DNA from: Macrolepiota albuminosa
Lineage: Eukaryota; Basidiomycota; Agaricomycetes; Agaricales; Agaricaceae
Length of the DNA stretch: 64,000 nt
Assembly: GCA_027475525.1 (NCBI GenBank)
Contig: JAMWFC010000022.1
Location: 125,015 to 189,014 of the forward strand
Direction of reading: 5' to 3'
Below the pieces are notes generated by a model that was not told the origin of the DNA, did no database searches, and saw only the letters and a list, made by a program, of their open reading frames with translations. Of the stretch, positions 12,390 to 24,900 are shown piece after piece (the first letter of the stretch is position 1; each line of letters begins with the position of its first letter). The position numbers and the translations under genes were made by a program.

Positions 12390-12398
12390 GGGGGGAGA
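12390..12398 (+). other. Polypurine tract of element 1
   Basis: GGGGGGAGA lies directly before the TGATAGG of the 3' LTR. It is the expected plus-strand primer site and shows that LTR B is the 3' LTR of the element, not a solo copy. Confidence 0.8.
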
Positions 12399-13441
12399 TG
12401 ATAGGCTTCTACTCAGACTGAGCGCATCAAGGGACATTATAGGCCGACCAACACTTGACACACTAGAGACTCTAGTGACCAGCCTTGGGTACAGAGCCGC
12501 CCTAGCGCGAGCGCTCTATGGCAAGACTTATCCATTCATCTCAATCACCAGTATCAGCCCCTCAGTGCCCTCCACTCAGTTACTTTGAAGACCAAGAAGG
12601 CCCAGAACTCATAGCGCTAGCACAACGGCGGGAGGTGACTCTGACCAAACACCAATCAGTACTGAAAGGAGTTAGCAACTGGCGCTGTCAATCACTGAGG
12701 CACCTCAACCAGAAGTCTAAAGGAATCAATGACGACGAGACAGGATACACGCAGACCCGACAATTAAATCTATCAAAAGATGGTACAATGTTTAGCGCCG
12801 GAATTAGCGCTCACGGCGTCTGTCGAGGATTCCCCGACCATACCCCAGAATGACATGGCCAATTAAATTACATCAAAAAGTGAGCAAACTCGTACCACTT
12901 CTAAGTAGTTTTAGAGTTGCCGTTGGTTGCCGTCATCCATGTGCTGCAGGTCGCCGTTGACAGGTGGCCGTTAGCTACAGTCACGAAGATAGGTGCTAAT
13001 TGGTAGCGCCGTCAATGGACTTATTTTGGAAATACCGTAGCGCATAGTATAAAAACTAGCTACTTGCCATGTATATAAAAACAAATTGTAACCTCTTGAG
13101 CACCCAGTTACACTTAGCGTTCAAATCGCGCTAGCATAGCCTGACTTTGTCACCAAGTTCGGCGCTAGCTTTGTCTATCTTGTCTTCGTCGTTTATGGTG
13201 CCACCTACGGGCACGCTACGCTGCGCTATTCATCTTATTCTCTATAACTTCTTCTAAACTACGACGCTTACCACTTGCTAGGTAGCACCCGAGGCACTAT
13301 CATCTAGCGCATCGCCCTATCACCTCTGCTCGAGCACACTGGGACCCTGCCGGGACTCCTCATAAACCCGTACGCCAGGCGCTGGAGACGGCGTTGTACT
13401 GCGTATACGTCCAGCGCACCCAACCACAGTTGGCGTCATCA
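12399..13441 (+). repeat. 3' LTR of element 1 (LTR B)
   Basis: 1043 bp, TGATAGG...GTCATCA, alignable along its whole length with solo LTRs A and C and with the decayed LTR D. TATA-like sequences (agtataaaaac and gtatataaaa, 13046-13080) mark the probable promoter. It is followed by acgg, the presumed target duplication. Confidence 0.88.
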
Positions 13442-13657
13442 ACGGTTACTCCACAGAATGTCCTGTGGTCTAGCAGAATATTGTCAGTTTATGTTCCTTC
13501 TAGTGCACCACTGGAGGTAACGGATCAAACGGATTTATAATGGATTTGTCAGCAGCACAACGGGATGGTTAATCTTGACAAAAAATAACCAATGGAAAAG
13601 CCAAGAATTATAGTAACTAAGGATAAAAGCCAAGAATTATAGTAACTAAGGATTAAA
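13442..13657. other. Short intergenic stretch
   Basis: No gene is seen. It holds a 29-bp direct duplication (13596-13653) that includes ccaagaattatagtaacta. It is the 3' flank of the disrupted minus-strand gene that ends at 13658. Confidence 0.5.
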
Positions 13658-14240
13658 TTACTCGTCCGATGTGTATTCCTCCTCTTCATTAGATTCATGT
13701 AATGCATCTGAATAGAACAAATCCTCATCAAGCAGGTAGTCTGCTGTCAAAAATGCAAAGTCGTCCGGTGTATATGGCCCCTGAGGTCTGGGAAGTGTGA
13801 TGTCTTCATAGTTTGCTATCAGGCCTGACGATGAAGATGGTGAGGGTGACTCTGACATATCAACAGACACATCATCAGTACGACCAGCTTGATTGAAAGG
13901 GCCAATGGGCCTACATCGACCATGTTTTGCTCTAGCGTGAAATTCTTGTTCTGTTGAAATAAATTAACTATGATTACCAGTGCCAAATTATACTCACATT
14001 GTTGATACAATTTGTTAATTCTTCTCTGATCCTCACGTCAAGTCATACGTGTCTCATATTCCTCCCACCCCCAGACATTGTTACCAGTAGGTAGGGTTGG
14101 AGAAGGAGATTGTTGGAAGGGGGAAGACGGGATTTGAAGAGCCGTTACATCAAAAAGCAGTGGAAGATTTTCTTTGTTATCGGCTGCCATGCCTCCATCC
14201 ATCTCTTCTGCCATCACAAGAAATAGCGGTGGAAGGTTTT
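13658..14240 (-). pseudogene. 3' part of a host-side gene split by element 3
   Basis: Continues the gene at 28094-26620. Joining 26620 to 14240 across one copy of GTTTT keeps the frame open (EDKEN then LPPLFLV). The part holds another PPLF-type unit, a probable 47-bp intron (13951-13997) and an acidic Ser-rich end (ESNEEEEYTSDE). A TGA at 14038-14040 before REDQRR looks like a decayed CGA. The family is unknown. Confidence 0.6.
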
Positions 14241-14475
14241 TGTAGCGTAGTCTGCTATGTGGCTTTGGCCACATAGCTTTACTTACTGTAGTAGATATTA
14301 TATTATAATTATTATAATATAATATTAATATATTAATTACTTTACTATATATACTTACATGTGCTGCTTATTAAGCAGCTTATTTTGTGTTTATACTACA
14401 TAGTCAATAGACCGGACTGGTCTGATTCTGTGCAGTGTGAACCTTAAGCTTTCACTCAACTGTAACTCCGTTACA
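14241..14475 (+). repeat. 5' LTR of element 3
   Basis: 235 bp, TG...CA. An AT-rich centre with TATATATACTT lies near 14345-14360. It differs from the 3' LTR by only a handful of visible substitutions (for example gtctgc/gtccgc, cttaca/cttata, ccgga/ccaga), mostly transitions, so the insertion is fairly young. Confidence 0.92.
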
Positions 14476-14627
14476 TTTTTTTGAATCCGCCAGCTAGGAT
14501 CTATTGCCTAGCACCCGATGTCAGTCGCTGAGTTCGTTGACAGAACTCTATCAGCTTCTTGAGCTTCTTGCACAGCCACACCGTGCAAATTTTAAACAGG
14601 GAATCAATGAGTAATCCCATACCTGCA

Positions 14628-17108
14628 ATGTCCACTGATGGCAGGCGGAATGCCCACGACCTATGAGGAGACCCAGCAGACATTTAGGATGCGTCAGCGT
14701 CCAATACGGGTCAGGCAAGACCCAAGGCTCGAGACCGAGGTCAGAGCACCGACCTGCCTGGGAATGAAAGCAAGGCCTGGAGAGCTGAAGGCTCACAGCA
14801 GGATGGTCAGCAACGTCTCCAAGACAAGATGCCAGGGGGATTAACTTCCCCAGTTACGCAGCTGCCAGGAGGACTGTGACGGTCTAGCTGACTAGCTTCA
14901 AAAGGGCCCCCTGAGGACGGTCAACAGTCAACAGGCGCCTATGGCATCTCAGGAGACACTGAGTTGGCGGTACGGACTGGGAGAGCTATCCCTCCAAGCC
15001 AGAATAGTGGGACCAGGTGGTCTGCAGCGGGCTCACTGCCCTCTAAGATAGTGGAAGCCCGCATAGAAGAGGTACCAGATAAGGCTGCAAGTCCTGAAGT
15101 AGCCTGCGCAGAAAACCGATTTCTGCGCATGCCAGCAGTGGAGGAAGCTCCGGAGGTTGTAGAGCTTCCAGAGGAGGCGATTGAGTTGTCAAGTGACAAC
15201 GACACCAGAGCAGAGGAGCAGCGGCTGAAAACCGTGTACACCGTGTAATTGCAGGTGTTCTGGGATTTGCACCCAGAGGTGATGAAATACACCACCCAAG
15301 CGCGACTCGAGCGCTACGTGTCAGCATATATAGTAGCACTTAGGCGACAAGGGCACGAAGTGCCCAATGTATTTAGTACAAAATATACTGATTTGATGGT
15401 GAGAGTGCTCACCATAGAGCTGCAAATGTATGTGCAGCGGAAGGCCACCAGGCAATCGGGGGCATTGACCCCCTGGAGCCACACTTCCGAGAAATGCTCG
15501 GCACGTCGCAATCAAGACGTTGGAATCGAGCTAGTGGAGGCACTAGCACGGGCACGAAGTAAAACCGGTGAGTACTTTCTATACTCCAGCAGGACAAGGG
15601 TGGCGTGAGGAGCCCCCACACATGCGTAACTGAGACCTTAGGACAGATATGTCAGGACCAGATGGGCACGATAGTACCATGCTCAAGGTGGAGAGCGAGG
15701 CATCTGTGATGCTGCACATGCCCATGGTGGAAACGTTGAGTGACAGAGTCGCATATCAACGTATGCACAATGGTGACCTCAGGACTAAGGGACAGTCCCT
15801 TATCAACAATCAGGGCATCATATTCGAGGGCACTAAGCCCATTGATGAGATGCATTGTCAATTTGTCATGCAGGCCCAGGAGAATCAAGCTTCTCCAGTT
15901 CTAGGGCGGCACAACGATCATGATCGAGGCGACTTCCTCGATCAAGATGGCGCCACAAGACGTGATGCCCCAGGTAATGGCCGGGATGACGGCCCTAGGT
16001 CGACTCTTCAAGACGAGGGCAATTATGCCCATAGTCGAGGAGGCTCGGGGCGTCCTCCGCAGAGTGGACGAGGGAAGTCACTTCCCCAGGCCGCTGATTT
16101 GGCAACTAGATCACCGGGTCAGCGGGAGGCCATTCAAATGCATCGTGAAGCCATGCACAATCACCTGCATTGAGTAGTTGATGATGCCCTGGATGTGACC
16201 TTACGGTTACCCAATGGGATGAAGCTGTGTAAAGCAGACAGTAGGCATATTCACGCCAACTTGGAGGATTGGGCGATGGATGTATGCACCCACCTCGCCA
16301 TGTGCTTATACGGAGGCAACCATATGGAACGAGAACAAATCTTCATTCTGCCTGAGTTCTTGGCCGGAGAGGCCATGGGGTGGTTTCAACAGGCAGTACT
16401 GCACGTCACCATGTCCAATATGAGTGGACGTTCAAAGGAGTCCTTACAGGACTGTATGATCGATTTGTGCACCCCTCAACGCTACAGGATGCAAGGCGGG
16501 AGTTCCAGTCTGCCAAGTACACCGAGAAGTTGGGAGTGCAAGGGTTCTATGATACCCTTAATGACCATGCCCAGAATATGGCAGTATATCCGGATGGATA
16601 TACCATGCTCAAAACATTCTTGGATGGCATTCCAGCAGACATGCACCACTATCTGATATGTGAGGATGGACTGTCCCCAGAAGTCAATGATGTGGAAGAG
16701 TTTGTGGCATATGCCATCAGGTATGAGCAGTTCCTGAAAACTGCCAACCACTACAAACATCGGAGTGGACACAAAGGGGGAACCAGGCAACTACCGCCTG
16801 CTGGGGCACCCTCACGGGGTCAGCATGTGGGGACCTTCTTGGCCAAAAAGGCCAATTTGGATCGTGACTGCAACACGCAGTTTGTGGTACGCAGAACCCC
16901 TGCTGTGAACCGAGGGCGGAGCCGCCCATGCCCAGAGCGGGCGCTGGATGGAGAACATCCTAAACCAAGGCCGGACTTCAAGCTGGCCAACCCACCAGGT
17001 CAGATGGGGACTTGTTTTGCGTGTGGCCAGCCAGGCCACTACGCCACCAATTGCCCCACAAAGCCGAGAGCCCTGAGGAAGGGGTATACACCCCGCACCC
17101 ACCTTTGA
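14628..17108 (+). pseudogene. gag: Element 3 gag, broken
   Basis: A frame opens at ATG 14628 but soon meets stops (DL-stop-GDP, DI-stop-DAS) that look like decayed CGA or CAG codons. A capsid-like region near 16380-16700 includes WTFKGVLTGLYDRF and FLDGIPADMHHYL, as in retrotransposon gag proteins. A standard zinc knuckle, CFACGQPGHYATNC (C-x2-C-x4-H-x4-C), lies near 17014-17055. There is a frame change near 16400. A TGA at 17106 separates gag from the protease, which stays in the same frame, so gag and pol may once have been one polyprotein. Confidence 0.85.
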
Positions 17109-17147
17109 GCGGCACATACTGCAGCCACAAGTGGGAGTGATGGAGAC

Positions 17148-20100
17148 GTGTCTGCCAAGTCTGAGGCAGAACACCCCACAAACGACCAAGAGCCCCCAGA
17201 GGAGGCATCGGGTGCCGAGCCCAAAAGTGTGGTCGTGGAGGGGGAGGAGTACGTCACAGTCAATGTATATGACGACGTCTACGACAACGAGTACTACAGT
17301 CACGACAGCGACTCTGAGTGCCTAGCGGCGATGACGGATTGGCCGTCTTCAAATGATCCCAAAAAGACTAATGTGGTTCAGATGAAGAAGGTGATTCTTC
17401 GTCGAGCAGAGGGCACTTTGCAGCGCCCTACACTGAAACAGGCAGACAAGGAGTGCCTAGTCTTGTATGTGGACGTAGATGGCCACAAGGCATGGACCTT
17501 GTGGGACTCTGGGAGTACTACATCAGGCATAATGCCCCAGTTCGGCCATGTGTATGGAATATCTGTGCAGGAGTTGGATATGCCATTGGCGTTACAGCTG
17601 GGCACCATAGAAAGCCAGGCTATGGTGCAGTATGGGACAAATGTGACTGTCCAGACACCGGGCTCACGTAGCTGGAAATACATGGATGTAGCAAACTTTG
17701 ATCGCTATGATATAATACTGGGAACACCATTCATATGGCATAACAAAGTCATACTAGACTTTGACCACTGTCAGGTACTAGTGAATGGGAAGGTGATCCC
17801 AGCCGAACGAGCTACAGCAGACGACACTGATAATTGTCTGCGACGTCATCGCACTACGGAGAAATGCAAAGAGTCTCCATGACTGGGCCGGCGCAAAGTG
17901 CCGGTGGTGGAGGATGTGGATGAGGAAGTGCAGGCTATGCCTGGACTGAGCTCAGACCACAACATGGTGATGATGAGCAAGGAGGAGTATCAAGCCTCCA
18001 AGAGGAGCAATGAGCGAATAATCGCTCCTGATATTCGAGGCACAAAGCCTCCAGACAAGCGCCACCAAAAGGCGAGACAATGGGAGGACTCAGTGGATGT
18101 ATGCCCACCTACGTCCTCACGAGTCAAGTTGGATGACTTGAGAGACAGCATCTGAGAGGCAGAAGCCTCATGTGAGGGGGACACATGGTCCCTATAGGAA
18201 TGACCTGCACCCCTTCCAGAGTACAACTGGGCATACAACCCTCGAATGCCACAGGAGTGGAACGAGCTGGTGGCAGCCACGTGTGCACGAAATGCACACC
18301 AGAGACAGATGACCATCAGACTAGCATATCGCCAGCCAGCGTTGGATCAGGTGTCCATAGCGTACTCACTTGTATGCAAGGGAAAAAGCCTCATGGCTTA
18401 TAAGGCAGCAGCAGTGGGTTCTCCGCTGAGACTACATATACCCAATAACAGTGTCACTCGGGTGCTTGCAATGCGCGAGCAATATGCACTGCTGCCTCGG
18501 TCACCCTCAGAGATGGTGGAAGTACTTCCCCCGATGCATATGAAGGGGAAGCAGAAGGCAACAAGCCTTCATGAGGAAGATATACCTTGGTTGCATCAGC
18601 AATGGCAAGAAGAATTTACTGATATGGTCAACGGGACCAAGGAGGAGCTCCCGCCATGGCGGGAGGTGAACCATGAGATCAACCTCATAGACGAGAACAA
18701 GCAATATAAGTACCACTTGCTGTGCTGCCCACGCGCACTCCAGGAGCAACTACACGATAAAACTAATTGCTATTTGAATGCTCAATGGTGGTCACCATGC
18801 ACCACTGCTCAGGCTGCACCATTATTGTGCATCCCAAAGAAGGATGGAACCCTTTGAACAGCTCTTGATGTGCGTCAGCGCAATGACAATACTATAAAGG
18901 ATGTAACTCCTTGACCAGATCAGGAGGTGATCTGGGAAGACGTGGCTCGGGCGAAGTATCGCTCGAAGATTGACCTTACAGACGCTTACGAGCAGGTGCA
19001 CATTCGCACTGAAGACATACCCAAGACCGTATTTGCATTGATCATAGGCACGTTCACGAGCAACATAATGCAAATTGGAGACTGTAATGCTCCTGCAACC
19101 TTTCAGAGGCTAATGACCTCTATTTTTTGAGATGTAATAGGACGTTTTATGCACGTCTACTTAGATCACATATTCATCTACTCGGATTCTATGGAGGAGC
19201 ATGAGCAGCAGTAATAGGACGTTTTATGCACGTCTACTTAGATCACATATTCATCTACTCGGATTCTATGGAGGAGCATGAGCAGCACCTCAGAGTCGTA
19301 TTTGACCGACTACGCAAGTACAAGTTGTACTTGAAGTGGAAAAAGTGTGAGCTTTACGCTCAGAGTATAGACTGCCTAGGGCATGTCATAGATGAGCGGG
19401 GTATCCACCCCGATCAGGACAAGCTTGATCGCATTTGGGAGTGGCGAACACCCTGAAACTACAATGACATCCAACGGTTCATTGGTCTTGTCAACTACAT
19501 ATCGAGCTTCTTGCCCGATGTCACAGCCTATACTGGGCCACTTATGGCCATGACGCAGAACGGGTCACCGTTCAATTGGAGGCCGTTGCACCAGCGGTGC
19601 TTTGAGATGGTCAAACAGATCTGTACAAAGACTCCGGTGATTCGACCAATCGACCCTAGATGGAACGAGTCAATATGGCTCATTTGTGACGCGTCTAAGA
19701 CAGGTGTCGGAGCCATGTATGGTCAGGGAAGTAGCTGGCAGACTTGCCACCCAGCCAGGTTCATGTCAAAGAAATTCACGATGGCCTAGCAAAACTATGC
19801 TGTGCACAAGCTGGAGACTCTCGCCATCCTCGAGGCCCTCCTCAAGTGGGAGGATAAGCTGATGGGATATCCCATCCACATCATAACGGATCACAAGGCA
19901 CTTGAGTTCTTCAAAACTCAGGTGAACTTGTTGCCACGTCAGCGACGGTGGATAGACTACATGTCGAGATACCAGTTCGACATCACCTATGTTAAAGGTG
20001 AACTCAACAAAGTGGCAGACTGCTTGTCTCGCTACTTTGAGAGCAATGTAGTCAGGAAGGCTCACGAGCCTCATGAGTATGTGCAGGCAGACTGCCACAT

Positions 20101-21863
20101 AGACCCAGATGGAGAGGATCTACCTCTCCACCACTACCAGGAGCTCAGAGAGCATGTCCTGAAAGTACGCGCTATGTGTGATGATGAATGGAGGCGAAGC
20201 ACTCGCCTCAGGGAGCAGTGTGAAGAGCGGGACGTAGCCGCCCAGTTGCTCAAGGAGCATGAAGTTGTGGACCCAGCATCACCTGGGGAGCACAAGCGCC
20301 CTGATATACCCGTTACGCTGGCTGAGATGCTCGAAGGCGAATTGCCTTCATCCCAGCCCCCTATCCTGGGCAGCGACAACTTCTGGATAGAAGTGGTGCA
20401 GGAATATGGCAATGATTCCCTCTATGCCGAGATAATTGCCAATCCCGACGACCATCCTCGGTTCAGGCATGAGCCTGATGGACTGATCACAACAGAGAAC
20501 TGTCAAGGGGTGGCAGTGGTCTGCCTCCCCCATACGCAAACCATTGTTACGTGAGTCTTGGACCAGGTCCATGCACTGGTGGGGCACTTTGGTGCCGCCC
20601 AAACGTTGGGCTACATCCAGAGATGGTATTGGTGGCCATGTATGGCCCAAGAAGTGACTAAGTTCTGTGCCTCATGTGCAGCGTGTCAGAGGGCAAAGTT
20701 GCCTCCTGGATCCCCTCCCGGGAAGCTACACCAGCTATCTGTGCCAGTAAAACCTTGGGACTCCATTGGAATGGACTTTGTAGGTCCCTTTCCCGAGTCC
20801 AGAGGGTTCGATTACCTCTGGGTGGTAATATGCCGCATGATGAGCATGGTGCACCTCATACTGGTGCAAACTACGCTGATGGCTAAGGAGCTGTCATGGA
20901 TCTACCTTCGGGAGATCGTTAGGCTGCATGGGCTGCCTAGTACCATAGTGAGCGACCGTGACTCAAAGTTCACGTCTCAATGGTGGAAGGAACTCTACAA
21001 ACTGTTAGGAGCATGACTCCTCATGTCGACGTCCTTCCATCCTCAAACAGATGGGCAAACTGAGCGGGCCAACCGCAGTATAGGCCAGGTTCTGAGGGCA
21101 GTTGTTCACCCTGACCAACGGGACTGGGTGGACTGGTGTCCCCTCACTGAGTTCGTGATTAACACGAGTATCTCAGAAACGACAGAGTATGCGCCCTTTG
21201 AGCTCAATGGAGGGTACTTGCCCTCCATGCTGCACGAACTTTGTGCTGATGTGGTGGCCCACTGGGGAGTTGTTGAGTTCGCCAGGCAGGCCCTGGAGAA
21301 CATTGCAGCAGCGCATGACGCCATCATAGAGATCCGAGTCTTTCAGGCAAAAAACACCAATCACCGGTAGGCGAGCAGAACCACCTATAGCAGTAGGAGT
21401 GTTGGTTTATCTGTCAACGTGTAACCTGAGACTCCCAAAGGGTCAGGCGAGTAAACTCTGCCCAAAATGGGTAGGCCCATACCGCGTCCTGGACGTGGAG
21501 CCACGTACCTCCAACTACGTGTTGGAGCTGCCTCAGGCACTACAGGAACGATGCATCGTTCCAAAGTTCCATGTGTCGCTGTTGCGACCATATAGTGCGT
21601 CCAACGACGCGCTATTCCCTAACAGGGCGACCCTGGGCCCCTATGATTTTGGGGCTCGAGACGATGACAAATGGTTCATTGAGTGCATCATAGGGCACCG
21701 GTGGACTGAGCGTAATATGCTCGAGTTTGAGGTGCGGTGGTCCCTCGGGGACACAACATGGGAGCCACACTCCCATTGCTCCAAATTAGCGGCACTTGAC
21801 TGTTATTTGGAGTTGAAGGGCATTAAGCGCCCACATCAATTAAGTAAGCATGCCAGCACTTAA
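17148..21863 (+). pseudogene. pol: Element 3 pol: protease, RT, RNase H, integrase, chromodomain (broken)
   Basis: The protease has LWDSGSTTSGI and ILGTPF. The RT has HEINLIDENKQYKYHL, PLLCIPKKDGTL, YRSKIDLTDAYEQVHI and the active box YLDH, where the second aspartate of YLDD is lost. RNase H has CDASKTGVGAMYGQ and TDHKALEF. Integrase has the finger CASCAACQRAK, then GMDFVGPF, VSDRDSKF and HPQTDGQTERAN. The end (21720-21800) is a chromodomain, FEVRWSLGDTTWEPHSHC, which in chromoviruses guides insertion to modified histones. Stops at 18855, 18912, 19128, 19454, 19787, 20552, 21014 and 21368 break it. A 77-bp duplication at 19134-19287 lies just before the active box and shifts the frame. Confidence 0.9.
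19134..19287. repeat. 77-bp perfect direct duplication (type example)
   Basis: Two adjacent identical 77-bp copies, 19134-19210 and 19211-19287, bounded by different bases on each side. Removing one copy rejoins the RT frame. The same period recurs 21 times in the window; all positions are listed in the findings. Confidence 0.97.
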
Positions 21864-21966
21864 TTTGATCAGCAGTGCTGATCGCGGCTTGGCTGAGTTG
21901 GTCAGCAGCTGTGGCTGAAACACGTCTTAAAAAGCAAAATTTCTTTTTTTCTTTCTTCCCTTAACC

Positions 21967-24900
21967 ATGGACAACATGCCTGTGGACCGTAATGAGCAGC
22001 AGCAGTTTGAGTTCGCGCTGTTGGTCTTACCGTCAGCTGAAGGGGGGGGCAGATGGCTCCTCCACTGACCCAAAATGCGCTGATAGGCTTCTACTCAGAC
22101 TGAGCGCATCAAGGGACATTATAGGCCAACTGACACTTGACGTACTCAGGACTCTAGCGACCAGTTGGGAATATAGAGCAGCTCTAGCTCTGGCAACCTA
22201 CTACAGGATTTAGACATTTATCCTAACCCCTAGCTACCAAGCCTTCAGCACACTCCATTCACCTATCCCAAGGACAAAGGAGGCTCATAACGTATAGCGC
22301 TAACACGACGGCGGGAGAGGACTCTAACTAAACCCCAATCACTTCCAGAAGGAGCCAGCAGCAGGTGCTGCCATTTGACGAGGCACTTCAATCAGAAGTC
22401 TAAAAGGATCAATGATGGCGGCACTGGATATACTTAAATCCGACATCTGGACTGGTCAGGAACTGATACAATGTGTAGCGCTGACATTAGCGCTCATGGC
22501 GTCTGTCGAGGATTTTCCAACCATACCCCGGAACAGCCTGGCCAATTGGAGTTATAATAAAAGTGAGCAGACTCGTACAATTCTAAGTCAATATAGAGTC
22601 GCCGCTGGTCGCCGTGGGTTATAACGCTGTTGGTCGCCGTCAGCCATGTGCAAAAGGTCGCCGTTGACAGGTCGCCGTTAGAGGAAACCATGAGGAGAGG
22701 CGCTAGGAGGTAGCGCCGCGGATGGACTTGTATCTTGGCAAACACGGTAGCACATAATATATAAAATAGCTACTTTACATGTATATAACAACAAATCGTA
22801 ACCCCTTGGGTACACAGTTACACTTAGCGTTCAAATCGCACTAGCTCCCTTTGACTTCGTCACTAAGTCGGGTGCTAGCCTTGTCTATCTCATTTTCGTC
22901 GTTTACGGTGCCACCTACGGGCACAATACGCTACGCTACTTGTCTTTTCTTCAAAATCTTTGTCTAAACTATGACGCTTACCGTCTGCCAGGTAGCCCCG
23001 AAGCGCTATAATTTAGCGCATCATTTTACCACCTCCACTCAAGCACACCGGGACCCTGTCAGGACTCCTCACAACTATGCACGCCAAGCACTGGAGACGG
23101 TGTTGTACTGCGTATACGTCCAGTGCACCCAACCACAGTTGGCATCATCAGCGCCCCAGTGGGGACAATTGCAACAGGCTGTGGGCTTCCCACAGCAGCA
23201 GCAACAACCAGCGGCGGGCTACCCACCGCAACAGCTGGTGATCAGTGGCTATTCGCCACACCAATTCATGCAGGGCAACTTCATGCCCCAAAATGCACCT
23301 GTGGGTGGCTATCAGCCCCAACAACCAGTAGCGGGCACTTATGCGCCACATCACGCTGAGGGCCAATCCCAGCAACACCAGTACAGGGGGCTTGTCAGCC
23401 CCCAAGCGACGTCAGGACAGAGGCAGCTTGCCCCTGTACTGGCAACAGGGCCGCTGGAGACACATTCTTTTCCCCAGTTTACCGCCCCAGCGCACTACTC
23501 TGGCATGGGTAGTGTGCCCGTAATGATGCCGTACCCCCCGGCTTGGATGGGGGCTTGGGGCACGATGCCCCAGTACGATGCCTTGTATGAGGCGACAGCC
23601 AAGGGAGGCAGGTTGGCTTCCCTGTTGACCACAGTACCAGTCAACAATCTAGAGGGATGCCAAGCATCCCTCGTGCAGGCCACCGTGGCCATTGAGAGTA
23701 CAGAAACTCTCAATACAGAACCAAGTATCAGTTCATCGGCTGATGCGCCGACGGAGAGCCTGGCCAAGCTCTCCTCACTACAGCGGCTGGAGATGCTGCA
23801 CCAACCTGAGCCCAGCTCGGAAGAAGAGTCGCGTCCTCGACGCGACAAAGGAAAAGCATGGGCTGTCGAGCCCAGTCTCAACCAGGACTTAGTCCTGGCT
23901 ACCCTTCTCCAACGCGACGCGACAAAGGAAAAGCATGGGCTGTCGAGCCCAGTCTCAACCAGGACTTAGTCCTGGCTACCCTTCTCCAACGTCTGGGGGA
24001 CAATGGGTACGATGTACCTGCAGAGTCATCATTCCTCTGCGATGTGGAGGTGGTCGTCCTCATCAGTCGGATGATGGACGACATGGATCATATGCGTGCT
24101 CAGCGCAAAACAGATCTTCTTGCCTTATCGGCCGCTCGCAAGCGGCAGATTACACCCCCGAGTCAGGATACCGACTCCAGCAAAAGGGCGCGTCAGCAAG
24201 GAGTGGAGGACGTGCCCTCCTGCTCGACTCAGTCGAGTGTTGTTGTCCCCAGCTGGGAGGCCAGTCTAGGATGGGACATTCTTCCCTATGAAGAGGTCCC
24301 TGCCCTAGCCGCCCCCCAGCTCATCCAGCGCCTTGCCAGCAGCGCATCTGAGGTCGCATCTTTGCGACCATTATCCGTGGTATCCACCACGCACTCTGGG
24401 GAGCAGAGTTCCAGGGGCATTAATTAGCACATGCCCCACTGAGGCTAAGGCCTCACAACCCCGAAAGGATCGTCGGGGTAAGCAACCGGAAGGGCACGCA
24501 TACGTCAACGTGCACTTCCCTGAGGATGCCCTGAAAGGAGCCCCAGGGGCTAACATCCCCTTCTTACCTACAGTACTGGTAGAAGGCCTGCCAGCCCAAC
24601 TCCCGTGGTGTGTGTGGGCAATGGACCCATGGTCTGATAAGTCTGTGCTGGAGAGGCTGCCATCCCCGCCCTCTGATGACGATTGGTATGAGGAGCCTGA
24701 AGAGGCTTGCATGGAATCCCCTGTGCCGCATGAGACGGCAGCACAACGTATGGCGTGCAAACGACGCAACAGCAATCGATGGGCCAAGATGGACTGTCGG
24801 GCGCAGGATAGCACCAAATGAGGAACTGCCCTCCTCAAGGACAAAACTGGGCGCATCCCTGATGCGCTGGGTGTTGTGATTTACCGTGATCACACTGTTG

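Larger units (their letters stand above)
1..13441 (+). mobile_element. Ty3/gypsy LTR retrotransposon, element 1 (5' end outside window)
   Basis: The order is gag, protease, reverse transcriptase, RNase H, integrase, then about 6 kb holding two genes on the opposite strand, then a G-rich polypurine tract and a 3' LTR that ends TG...CA. The 5' LTR and leader lie left of the window. Without the nested solo LTR the visible part is about 12.3 kb, much longer than a usual 5-7 kb gypsy element. Bases acgg at 13442-13445 would be the right-hand 4-bp target duplication. The copy is dead: it has frameshifts, several TGA codons at arginine positions and a deletion before the protease. A diverged sister copy starts at 58515. 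Confidence 0.9.

Noticed and set aside
12325..12390. A longer start at 12324 for antisense gene A
   Set aside because: The TATA box lies between that ATG and the one at 12252, so the upstream ATG would not be transcribed from it.
13596..13653. A 29-bp tandem repeat as one of the fixed-period duplications
   Set aside because: Its period is 29, not 77, and it lies in simple spacer sequence; treated as an ordinary small repeat.
14551..14796. Minus-strand open frames in the element 3 leader
   Set aside because: They lie opposite the start of gag, have no promoter or conserved motif, and are short.
22971..23969. Single open frame of 332 codons as one protein
   Set aside because: Its first 60 codons lie inside solo LTR C; only the part from 23151 belongs to the element 3 accessory frame.
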